Shown in pieces: positions 1 to 5,374 of a DNA stretch of 5,560 nucleotides (positions within the stretch are counted from its first letter, which is position 1; each line of letters starts with the position of its first letter). The stretch comes from Bacillota bacterium (GTDB lineage Bacteria > Bacillota > Clostridia > Acetivibrionales > DSM-2933): NCBI GenBank assembly GCA_030705945.1, contig JAUZPS010000343.1, forward strand, positions 1 through 5,560. The letters are read 5' to 3'. The notes beneath the pieces were generated by a model. It was not told the DNA's origin. It saw only the letters and a program-made list of their open reading frames with translations, and searched no databases. A program made the position numbers and the translations under genes.

Positions 1-71
1 AATCTTACATTTGACGGAGCAAAATAACGAACGCTTTAACGTTATTTTGTGATAGGCAAATGTAAAAGATT
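1..71. repeat. Nested imperfect inverted repeat (REP-like or element end)
   Basis: Two stems are nested. The outer arms are 1-13 (AATCTTACATTTG) and 57-71, which are complementary apart from a two-base AA bulge at 64-65. The inner arms, 20-29 (CAAAATAACG) and 40-49 (CGTTATTTTG), pair perfectly over 10 bp around a 10-base loop. Asymmetric internal loops (14-19 and 50-56) separate the stems. As RNA or cruciform DNA this would be a long two-part hairpin. It lacks the GC-rich stem and T-run of a normal terminator. It touches the window edge, so it could be an interspersed palindromic repeat, the end of a MITE, or a structure belonging to an upstream gene. The pairing is seen directly; the identity is unknown. 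Confidence 0.6.
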
Positions 72-300
72 AATTGCTTTTTATATAGTATCAAAAAAAC
101 TTAGCAACTGGTCGTTTCAAAAAACTGATATGATGGGTTTTCGTCGTATAAGCTTGAACAAGGAATTTTTTAAAACGCCTAACTCAATGAAAAAACGAGA
201 TAACAGAAGATAACAATAGCCTTATTACGATTGGAATATTTAGTTTGCAAATACTACATAGGGTTACTTTAGGTATTTACCTTTTGTGATTTATTGGAAC

Positions 301-329
301 TTAACTTAAATCAAAATAAAGGCTATAAT
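301..329 (+). promoter_or_regulatory. Candidate sigma-A promoter for the peptide-NfeD-flotillin operon
   Basis: A -35-like TTAACT (301-306, four of six matches to TTGACA) is followed by a 17-base spacer and a perfect -10 TATAAT (324-329). Transcription would start near 335-337. This is the best-spaced promoter pair I found upstream of the first gene of the plus-strand block. It is a sequence match only. B. subtilis yuaF-yuaG is known to be driven by sigma-W, but I did not find a clear sigma-W-type pair here. Confidence 0.4.
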
Positions 330-374
330 TGTCTTAAAGTTAAATACTGTTTAAAACACTTCTGAATAAATAGG

Positions 375-388
375 TGTTAGCGCTTTCT
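375..388 (+). promoter_or_regulatory. Weak cre-like (CcpA operator) site
   Basis: TGTTAGCGCTTTCT matches the Gram-positive catabolite-responsive consensus TGWAANCGNTNWCA at all but two defined positions (fourth and last). It lies about 40 bases downstream of the proposed transcription start, where CcpA binding usually represses by roadblock. Matches of this quality also arise by chance, so this is only a suggestion that carbon status could control the operon. Confidence 0.2.
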
Positions 389-463
389 TAAACAATGATA
401 ACTTTTGATTCAAAACGAAACACCGAAAATTAGAAAATCCATGTTTAGAAAGTAAATAATTTA

Positions 464-471
464 GGGAGGAG
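464..471 (+). promoter_or_regulatory. Strong ribosome binding site that picks the peptide start
   Basis: GGGAGGAG is an almost ideal Shine-Dalgarno sequence. Two in-frame ATG codons follow, at 473 and 479. The first begins one base after the site, too close for initiation; the second is seven bases away, which is optimal. This fixes the start of the small gene at 479 and is the main reason to believe that gene is translated. Confidence 0.7.
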
Positions 472-478
472 AATGTTA

Positions 479-607
479 ATGTTTGGAACAATGGCAGCAC
501 CAATAGTAATAGTTTTATGCTTTTTGGGCCTGATAATTTTATGGAAGCTCATCGGGCTCAGAATAATACCAAATAACAAACCAAGATATATTAATGCTTA
601 TATATAG
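479..607 (+). CDS. Small single-pass membrane protein (42 aa)
   Basis: I do not recognise this gene. It encodes 42 residues. Residues 6-27 form one strongly hydrophobic helix (AAPIVIVLCFLGLIILW and onward), followed by a short basic tail containing RIIPNNKPRY. An excellent ribosome binding site seven bases upstream supports translation from 479. It is the first gene after the likely promoter, 114 bases ahead of the NfeD-like gene, so it probably belongs to the flotillin operon. Basic residues sit only after the helix, which by the positive-inside rule suggests the C-terminal tail is cytoplasmic. Two readings are possible: a genuine small membrane partner of the NfeD-flotillin complex, or the truncated start of an SPFH-type protein, because a helix followed by a PNNK-like motif resembles the entry to an SPFH domain. 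I favour a real small protein because of its ribosome binding site, but the function is unknown. Confidence 0.6.
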   Translation: MFGTMAAPIVIVLCFLGLIILWKLIGLRIIPNNKPRYINAYI

Positions 608-639
608 TGAACATTTTATCTTAACCTAATATTCACTAT
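604..639 (+). terminator. Hairpin over the peptide stop codon, possible attenuator
   Basis: ATAGTGAA (604-611) pairs exactly with TTCACTAT (632-639). After a C/A mismatch, three further bases pair (ATT/AAT), leaving a 12-base loop. The stem is AT-rich and no clean T-run follows (TATTTC), so it is at best a leaky terminator. It overlaps the stop codon of the small gene, and ribosomes finishing that gene could disrupt it. That would let it tune downstream expression or protect the 3' end of a processed transcript. Confidence 0.35.
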
Positions 640-703
640 TATTTCAAAAGCATTTCTTTATTTTTCATAATTGAATCATAATTATAATTGCATATAGTAT
701 GAA

Positions 704-711
704 AGGGGGAG
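704..711 (+). promoter_or_regulatory. Ribosome binding site of the NfeD-like gene
   Basis: AGGGGGAG precedes two in-frame ATG codons. The ATG at 713 lies one base after it; the ATG at 722 lies ten bases after it. The second is the more plausible start, although its spacing is slightly long. The block GGAGAATGTT occurs in the same position upstream of the 42-residue gene, where again the near ATG is too close and a second ATG is the likely start. Confidence 0.5.
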
Positions 712-721
712 AATGTTTTAT

Positions 722-1393
722 ATGGATATTATTTACAAAATAATGTTTATAGTAGGAATACTATACACTTTTGTATCGGTTATAATAAATGGAGTATCTG
801 GGGCGTTGCACATAGGTCATCATATAGGTCATATAGACGGGCATTTGGGGGGACATAGTCATGTTGGAGGACATAGTCATGGGCATGTTTTAGGACACTC
901 TGTAGGGCATACAGGTGATATTAATAGTCATAGTACACACTCTGGACATGATTCAGGTATACAACATTCTTTTCTTTCATGGTTTTCTATTTTAATTAAC
1001 CCACTTGTTGCTGTATCGTTCTTAACTATATTTGGTGGAATCGGAATATTGGGTACTGAATATTTCAAATGGGTAGCTATATTAGTATTTTTTGTTTCAT
1101 TAGCTTCTGCAGTGAGTGTCTCATTCTTACTTTATAGATATATAGCTATTCCCCTATACAAATCTGAGAATTCAACTGATGTATCAAGAGAAGATTTAGT
1201 AAATACACCAGCAGAAGTTATTTCTCCAATCCTTAAAGGTGGTTTTGGTAAAATCAAGTATGTTGTAAATGATATAAGGTACACAGCACCAGCTAAGCAT
1301 ATCGAGGGTGAATCGGTAGAACAAGGAAAGAAAGTAGTAATTTGCAAATTAGATAGTAATGTTTTTTACGTTTCTGAAATTGAAGAGATTTAA
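722..1393 (+). CDS. NfeD/YuaF-like membrane protein with His-rich loop
   Basis: This is probably the flotillin-partner membrane protein of the NfeD/YuaF type (223 aa from the ATG at 722; the ATG at 713 would add three residues). The order is: transmembrane helix 1 at about 3-26; a loop at about 30-82 with 16 histidines, mostly in GH, GHSH and GGHSH units; helices 2 and 3 at about 92-112 and 117-141; then a soluble C-terminal domain at about 165-223. The KSENST motif after helix 3 and the C-terminal pattern (PILKGGFGKIKY, then GKKVVICK and FYVSEI) fit the OB-fold domain of YuaF/NfeD proteins, from memory of the family. In that family the OB domain is cytoplasmic and the protein works with flotillins in membrane microdomains. 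The histidine loop would then face outside and could bind Zn, Ni, Co or Cu; metal binding is inference. The flotillin gene starts 54 bases downstream with no terminator between, so they are probably cotranscribed. Confidence 0.8.
   Translation: MDIIYKIMFIVGILYTFVSVIINGVSGALHIGHHIGHIDGHLGGHSHVGGHSHGHVLGHSVGHTGDINSHSTHSGHDSGIQHSFLSWFSILINPLVAVSFLTIFGGIGILGTEYFKWVAILVFFVSLASAVSVSFLLYRYIAIPLYKSENSTDVSREDLVNTPAEVISPILKGGFGKIKYVVNDIRYTAPAKHIEGESVEQGKKVVICKLDSNVFYVSEIEEI
848..883 (+). repeat. 18-base tandem duplication in the His-rich loop
   Basis: Two adjacent 18-base units (848-865 and 866-883) match at 15 of 18 positions and are in frame, encoding GGHSHV then GGHSHG. The flanking GH units are less regular. 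This suggests the metal-binding-like loop has grown by in-frame duplication and may vary in length between strains. Confidence 0.75.
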
Positions 1394-1447
1394 TTCTATA
1401 GTGAAGTGAATTAAATATATAAATTAAATGGTAAAGGAGAGGTTAAA

Positions 1448-2896
1448 ATGCCAAGTTTTTCATTAGTATCAATAATACCCATATTAATAGTAGTTGTAGT
1501 TTTCTTTTTAATATTCAGTCTTTTTTCGATGTATAGAAAAGTACCACAGGATAAAGCCTTAGTCGTCACAGGTTTCAGAGGTAGAAGAGTAATTACAGGT
1601 GGTGGCGGAATAGTTGTACCGTTATTAGAGAGAACAGATATAATGTCCCTTGAAAATATGCAAATTGATATTCGTATAGATGGCGCATTAACTTCCCAAG
1701 GCGTTGGTATTATCGCTGATGGCGTTGCAGTAGTTAAAATTAAATCAGATAAAGAATCAATACTTTCAGCCGCTGAGCAGTTCAATACTTCAAAGGGTTT
1801 AGACCACATGTTAGGTGTTATAGCAAAAACAACCCAACAGGTTCTTGAGGGTAAGCTTAGAGAAATTGTCTCGAAAATGACTGTTGAAGAGATTTATAAA
1901 GACAGAGAAACTTTTGCCTCACATGTACAAGGCGTAGCCGCAACTGAATTGCAAAATTTAGGACTTGAATTAAAAGTTTTAACTATCAAGGATATTGCTG
2001 ATAAGAACGGATATTTAGAAGCCCTTGGTAAGCCAAGAATTGCAGAAGTAAAAAGAGATGCTCAAATTGGAGAAGCTAATGCAACTAAAGAAACAAAAAT
2101 TAAAACGGCAGAAGCAAATAAAGAAGGTGAAGCCGCTAGAATTCAGGCTGAAACCCAAATTGCAGAGGCTAATAGAGATAAAGAACTGAAAGTTCAATCC
2201 TATTTAAAAGACCAACAGACGGCTAAAGCAGAAGCAGACCTTGCTTACGAAATAAAAGCAAATATAGTAAAAAAAGATGTAGCCGAAACTGAAATGCAAG
2301 TCGAAATTGTTAAAAAACAAAAAGAAATAGAACTTGCTGAGCAAGAAGCTATGAGAAAAGAAAAAGAACTTGAAGCTACCGTAAAAAAACAGGCTGATGC
2401 CGAAAACTATAGAGCTACAAAAAATGCTGATGCTAATAGATATAAGGAAGTTGCAGAGGCAGAGGCAAGGGCGCGCGCTATTGAAATAGAAGGTGAAGCA
2501 AAGGCAAAGGCAAAAAGGGCAGAAGGTATGGCAGAAGTTGAAATTATTAAAGCAAAAGGTGAAGCAGAAGCTTTAGCTATGGCTAAGAAAGCAGAAGCAT
2601 TTAAAATGTATAACGATGCGGCTGTCACTCAAATGATAATTGAAAAATTACCTGAAATCGCTCAAGCAATAGCCAGTCCATTAGCAAAAACCGAAAAGAT
2701 TGTAATTGTTGATAATAGCGGTGATGGAAATGGAAAGGGAGCATCCAAGGTTACTGGATATATAACAGATATAATGGCTCAACTTCCAGAAACGGTTGAA
2801 GCCTTAACAGGTATGAATGTTATGGACTTATTGAAGAAAGATGCTGTAAAAATTACACAATCAAAAGAAGAAAAGAATACTGAATCCAAAGAATAA
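1448..2896 (+). CDS. floT: Flotillin-like SPFH/band 7 scaffold protein
   Basis: This is a full-length bacterial flotillin (482 aa; B. subtilis FloT/YuaG is about 510). A hydrophobic N-terminal segment (about 7-28) anchors it to the membrane. The SPFH/PHB domain spans about 30-190 and contains the flotillin signature region GFRGRRVITGGGG (43-54), followed by IVVPLLERTD. The conserved junction GYLEALGKPRIAEVKRDA (188-205) leads into a long coiled coil (about 197-395) rich in EA, AEA and KAK repeats. A short C-terminal domain (about 430-465, with LPETVEALTG) matches the flotillin oligomerisation region. I saw no cysteine, so palmitoylation is not the anchor. Flotillins form oligomers in functional membrane microdomains and affect fluidity, signalling and secretion; the NfeD-like gene directly upstream is the usual partner. 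The start is supported by AAGGAGAGG at 1434-1442. The symbol follows the Bacillus gene by analogy. Confidence 0.92.
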   Translation: MPSFSLVSIIPILIVVVVFFLIFSLFSMYRKVPQDKALVVTGFRGRRVITGGGGIVVPLLERTDIMSLENMQIDIRIDGALTSQGVGIIADGVAVVKIKSDKESILSAAEQFNTSKGLDHMLGVIAKTTQQVLEGKLREIVSKMTVEEIYKDRETFASHVQGVAATELQNLGLELKVLTIKDIADKNGYLEALGKPRIAEVKRDAQIGEANATKETKIKTAEANKEGEAARIQAETQIAEANRDKELKVQSYLKDQQTAKAEADLAYEIKANIVKKDVAETEMQVEIVKKQKEIELAEQEAMRKEKELEATVKKQADAENYRATKNADANRYKEVAEAEARARAIEIEGEAKAKAKRAEGMAEVEIIKAKGEAEALAMAKKAEAFKMYNDAAVTQMIIEKLPEIAQAIASPLAKTEKIVIVDNSGDGNGKGASKVTGYITDIMAQLPETVEALTGMNVMDLLKKDAVKITQSKEEKNTESKE

Positions 2897-2910
2897 ATTT
2901 ATTATGTATT

Positions 2911-3072
2911 TTAATTAAAAAATTTATTCCTACTACAGAAGAAAACAAGGTAGAAAATCTTCAGATTAAGACTATAAAAGACAGTATTCATAAGTCCATG
3001 GACTTAAAGAATAAAGATGTTTCGAAAGAAACTTTAATATCATATGAACAGGCCAGCCCTACTAAAGAATAG
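2911..3072 (+). pseudogene. Start-less open frame, possible gene remnant
   Basis: A frame different from the flotillin frame stays open from 2884 to a TAG at 3070-3072. From about 2920 it reads like real coding sequence (charged and hydrophilic, including FIPTTEENKVENLQIK, then SKETLISYEQASPTKE). There is no ATG until 2998, and neither that ATG nor any earlier alternative start has a ribosome binding site. A stop-free run this long is unusual in DNA this AT-rich. The simplest reading is the 3' end of a decayed gene, perhaps a lost downstream operon member or a former flotillin tail. I could not identify the parent family. Confidence 0.25.
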
Positions 3073-3092
3073 GGATATGGGATATAGGGAAT

Positions 3093-3124
3093 AAAAATCA
3101 GGAGGCGAATGTCTCCTGATTTTT
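3093..3124. terminator. Strong bidirectional rho-independent terminator
   Basis: A perfect 12-bp stem (AAAAATCAGGAG at 3093-3104 with CTCCTGATTTTT at 3113-3124) encloses an 8-base loop. T-runs flank it on both strands. It lies between the convergent flotillin and ligase blocks and should stop transcription from both sides. It is about 200 bases past the flotillin stop and about 90 bases past the ligase stop. Confidence 0.9.
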
Positions 3125-3130
3125 TAATGT

Positions 3131-3187
3131 CATGAAACGATTTGTTTCGTGATAAACATTTTACATTAACTTCTAAAATCACGAAAC
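3131..3187. repeat. Hairpin plus a third copy of one arm
   Basis: CATGAAAC (3131-3138) pairs with GTTTCGTG (3144-3151) through one G-T wobble, with a 5-base loop. A perfect copy of the complementary arm, CACGAAAC, occurs at 3180-3187, so GTTTCGTG can pair with either flank and form alternative structures. It lies directly beside the terminator. It could be a second terminator stem for the ligase operon, a small protein-binding site, or decayed repeat DNA. Confidence 0.4.
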
Positions 3188-3210
3188 ATATCCCTTGATT
3201 TATAAATAAC

Positions 3211-4650
3211 TTACTCGACTTTTTGCCATCCTTTTTTGATATTTTCATCCATAAATTCATTAAGCATCTTAAATATTTGATCCTTGTTATCAGAAACCCG
3301 CATGTCTCTTTGAAGAGGCTCTTTTCTATCGGAACTGAAGTTGGTGTAATGCATTACATACGCTGGATACCTGTCATCAATAAACTCTTTGTTGGTTTTC
3401 CAGACTATGAATTTTTGTGCCATCAGCTTGCCCTTGCTCTCTTTTTTGTAAACTGCTCTGAATTGCAGTTCACTTTTAGGAAGCGCCGCGCCGCTGTCCT
3501 CATCTCCTAAATCCGGGATATATGTGACTTCGGCAATCTGTGACAGCCTGAGATTGTGCTCATTAGCCGTTTTATCAGGCCTAAGCCTTACAAATATGGG
3601 ATAAATAAAGCTTATTCCTCTGTTGAAAGCTTTAAGCTTATATTTTCCTTCACTCATCTCTAGTAAAGGGTTTGTAATTCTAGAACTTCCAGTTTCGAAG
3701 AGAACGTCGTTATAGCTTATTTCGATGACAACTTCAGGCTTAACCATCCTAAAAGCTACATGGTTTGAATCTGTTTCAATATAGTCCGATTCTACCACAA
3801 GCTCAGATAGCCTTAAAAGTAAGTCCTTCTTTTGGTTCTCGCTAAAGCCATTTCCGGTTTTACCGACAATCTGATATCCATTATCCTCGGTCATTAACGC
3901 AAGAAGCAAGGTTCTGACCTGACCTTTTGATTCTCCTACGCCTTCAGTATAACCTACAACAACAGTATCTATATTATGCTTTGGCTTGATTTTATATATA
4001 AGGGGAAGCTCGCTTCTTACAACAAGACCTTCAGAACAGTCATCTTCAACCCACTTCTTATAAACATCCTTAAGTTCCGCTTTGGACGCTGCTTTTTTGT
4101 ATGCAACCGGACTTACAATAGAACCTTCAGAAAATATCTCCTCAAGTCTCTTATGAATTTCTGTATAGTTTTTAACCTTTGGCGAAACTCCATCTATCAC
4201 AATGATATCAAATGGCGCAAGCCTCAAGTTTCCTATCTCCTCTTCCTTCGACAAGGCTGAAAGAACATCGAACACCCTTGTTCTTCCATTGTCTTCGCAA
4301 AGATACAATTCAGCAGGAATTATGGCAGATGTAATACCCGCTCTTTTTAATAATCTGCCTGCCTCTTCCGTACATGGGAGACCAAGCCTTAGCGTCCCAC
4401 CAGTGTTAACAATAAAGGTGTCGGCGCCGTTATAGAAAATAACGCTCATCTCACCGTCATATTTTCTTGTTATGTAAAATTCCTCTCCAGCAACCCTTGA
4501 GTCTATCTGTTCCGGGTTAACAGCTATAAAATTTTTGCATACGTTTTTCTTATAATCAGAAGCAACCTTTGCGGTAACCTCATCCAACGCGTTTATTGAG
4601 CCGTCGAAATACCCTTTATTTCTGCTTAACTTTGATTTGTCAAGTATCAT
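3211..4650 (-). CDS. ATP-dependent DNA ligase with C-terminal extension
   Basis: This enzyme seals nicks in duplex DNA through an enzyme-lysine-AMP intermediate. The nucleotidyltransferase motifs appear in order: motif I KYDG with catalytic Lys63, motif III PAELYL (Glu114), IIIa FDIIVIDG (147-154), IV EGLVVR (207-212) and V KIKPK (220-224). An OB-fold domain follows from about 228 (DTVVVGY, then GKTGNGF), with motif VI RLRPDKT at 355-361. The core therefore looks complete and active. One oddity is motif I, usually KxDGxR, which has Met68 in place of Arg. Residues 374-479 form an extra region that I do not recognise. The N-terminus is short, and no nuclease or primase domain is fused as in LigD. 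AAAGGGGG lies seven bases before the start, and the ATG overlaps the upstream stop codon as ATGA, implying translational coupling. This is an accessory ligase beside the NAD-dependent LigA that bacteria normally carry; a DNA repair or stress role is inference. Confidence 0.9.
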   Translation of the reverse strand: MILDKSKLSRNKGYFDGSINALDEVTAKVASDYKKNVCKNFIAVNPEQIDSRVAGEEFYITRKYDGEMSVIFYNGADTFIVNTGGTLRLGLPCTEEAGRLLKRAGITSAIIPAELYLCEDNGRTRVFDVLSALSKEEEIGNLRLAPFDIIVIDGVSPKVKNYTEIHKRLEEIFSEGSIVSPVAYKKAASKAELKDVYKKWVEDDCSEGLVVRSELPLIYKIKPKHNIDTVVVGYTEGVGESKGQVRTLLLALMTEDNGYQIVGKTGNGFSENQKKDLLLRLSELVVESDYIETDSNHVAFRMVKPEVVIEISYNDVLFETGSSRITNPLLEMSEGKYKLKAFNRGISFIYPIFVRLRPDKTANEHNLRLSQIAEVTYIPDLGDEDSGAALPKSELQFRAVYKKESKGKLMAQKFIVWKTNKEFIDDRYPAYVMHYTNFSSDRKEPLQRDMRVSDNKDQIFKMLNEFMDENIKKGWQKVE

Positions 4651-5348
4651 TGCGTTACCCCCTTTAATTCCAGGTTGGTCAGGTGAAGAATAAGGCAGTA
4701 TTTGTCCCCCTCAATCCTTCCTTCAAGAAATCCGCGGTATGGAACTCCTCCGCTTGTCAGTACCACCGGATCCGTTCCTTTTTTGCCGCCCCCAACAAAC
4801 ATTAATGAGTTGGATTCGTGCAGACTTTTTGCCATTTCATAGAGGTAATCGTAGGTAAGACCATTAACATGTTTGATCTGATATTTTCTTGTAAAAACAA
4901 ATTTCCTGATAGCCTGATCCTTCGGGAAACGTTTGCCGGTCCACTGAAGTGGAATTTCTCCAAGTATATTGGATTCTGATTTAATCATGTCCCTTCTCAT
5001 TTTCTCGGTTCCATCCGGATTTTTCAATACTTCCACAAGGTTAACCCTGTAGGCGACTTTATTGTCCTTGCCTATGTAAAGCTTCTTTGTCTTACTGATA
5101 AATTTACCAGTTTTCTCCATGTCTATCTCGGGATCGCCTTTTATAATTTCCTCGCCTAGGGCCATAAGATCCCCATACTTACCTACAAGAAAATCTTCAC
5201 TAACTTCAAGAAGTCCCTTAAGGATCTTGACGCTTTTCTTTTCCGAACCGTCGCTTAGCGCATAATTTATTGCGCTCCTTTTGGGCGAACTATCCATGCC
5301 CACAACCGCATCACGTTTTTTTTCGTTAGATATATTTAATGAACGCAT
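4647..5348 (-). CDS. Unknown protein coupled to the DNA ligase (233 aa)
   Basis: I do not recognise this family. It has 233 residues, no signal peptide and no membrane segment, so it is probably cytoplasmic. The N-terminal part (1-90) is charged and mostly helical. The part from about 97 to 229 looks like a mixed alpha/beta domain. Its most conserved-looking stretch is a glycine-rich MFVGGGKKG (183-191), then LTSGGVPYRGFLEGR (197-211) and LILHLTNLEL (219-228). Basic and aromatic residues (WTGKR at 136-140, FVFTRKYQIKH at 150-160) could bind nucleic acid, which is speculation. Its stop overlaps the ligase start by four bases, the strongest clue that the two act together, perhaps as a DNA-binding or loading partner. 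The start has AAAGGGGA four to five bases upstream. A perfect palindrome sits immediately before that site. Confidence 0.85.
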   Translation of the reverse strand: MRSLNISNEKKRDAVVGMDSSPKRSAINYALSDGSEKKSVKILKGLLEVSEDFLVGKYGDLMALGEEIIKGDPEIDMEKTGKFISKTKKLYIGKDNKVAYRVNLVEVLKNPDGTEKMRRDMIKSESNILGEIPLQWTGKRFPKDQAIRKFVFTRKYQIKHVNGLTYDYLYEMAKSLHESNSLMFVGGGKKGTDPVVLTSGGVPYRGFLEGRIEGDKYCLILHLTNLELKGVTQ

Positions 5349-5359
5349 AAAATCCCCTT

Positions 5360-5374
5360 TCCATAACTTATGGA
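5360..5374. promoter_or_regulatory. 15-base palindrome before the ligase-operon ribosome binding site
   Basis: TCCATAACTTATGGA is a perfect inverted repeat with 7-base arms around one central base. It abuts the ribosome binding site (5353-5359) of the 233-residue gene. A one-base loop makes an RNA hairpin unlikely, so a dimeric repressor operator is the more natural reading. No regulator gene is visible in the window. Confidence 0.4.

Larger units (their letters stand above)
72..478. other. AT-rich gene-free leader of the plus-strand operon
   Basis: I see no convincing coding region on either strand. The longest open stretch I noticed is a start-less minus-strand frame of about 34 codons (roughly 120-220) with no ribosome binding site. 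Visible structure includes a loose inverted repeat between 207-226 and 315-335 (sharing ATAGCC/GGCTAT plus flanking matches with small bulges), a direct repeat AGATAACA near 199-216, a likely sigma-A promoter at 301-329 and a cre-like site at 375-388. If the promoter is correct, the transcript has an untranslated leader of about 140 bases. I recognise no known riboswitch in it. Confidence 0.5.

Noticed and set aside
120..220. Start-less minus-strand open frame of about 34 codons in the leader
   Set aside because: No start codon or ribosome binding site and no recognisable protein similarity; this length is expected by chance.
671..698. TTGAAT with 16-base spacing to TATAGT (and a TATAAT at 683-688) upstream of the NfeD-like gene
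   Set aside because: Transcription from the first pair would begin inside the ribosome binding site, leaving almost no leader; the TATAAT has no acceptable -35 partner. An operon promoter further upstream is a better explanation.
1411..1809. 132-residue minus-strand frame opposite the flotillin start
   Set aside because: It lies antisense to a clearly conserved flotillin gene and its translation has no recognisable domain; it is a shadow frame.
2461..2540. GCAAAG/GCAGAAG-type short repeats as a possible microsatellite
   Set aside because: They simply encode the EA/KA-rich coiled coil typical of flotillins.
3019..3032. Small GTTTC-GAAA-GAAAC hairpin with a tetraloop-like GAAA
   Set aside because: Only five base pairs, no T-run and no further support; it is probably chance within the gene remnant.
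2988..3260. 90-residue minus-strand frame across the intergenic region
   Set aside because: It overlaps the 3' end of the ligase gene in another frame and runs through the terminator hairpin, with no ribosome binding site of its own.
3976..4435. Plus-strand frames opposite the ligase gene
   Set aside because: They are antisense to conserved ligase motifs and lack ribosome binding sites.
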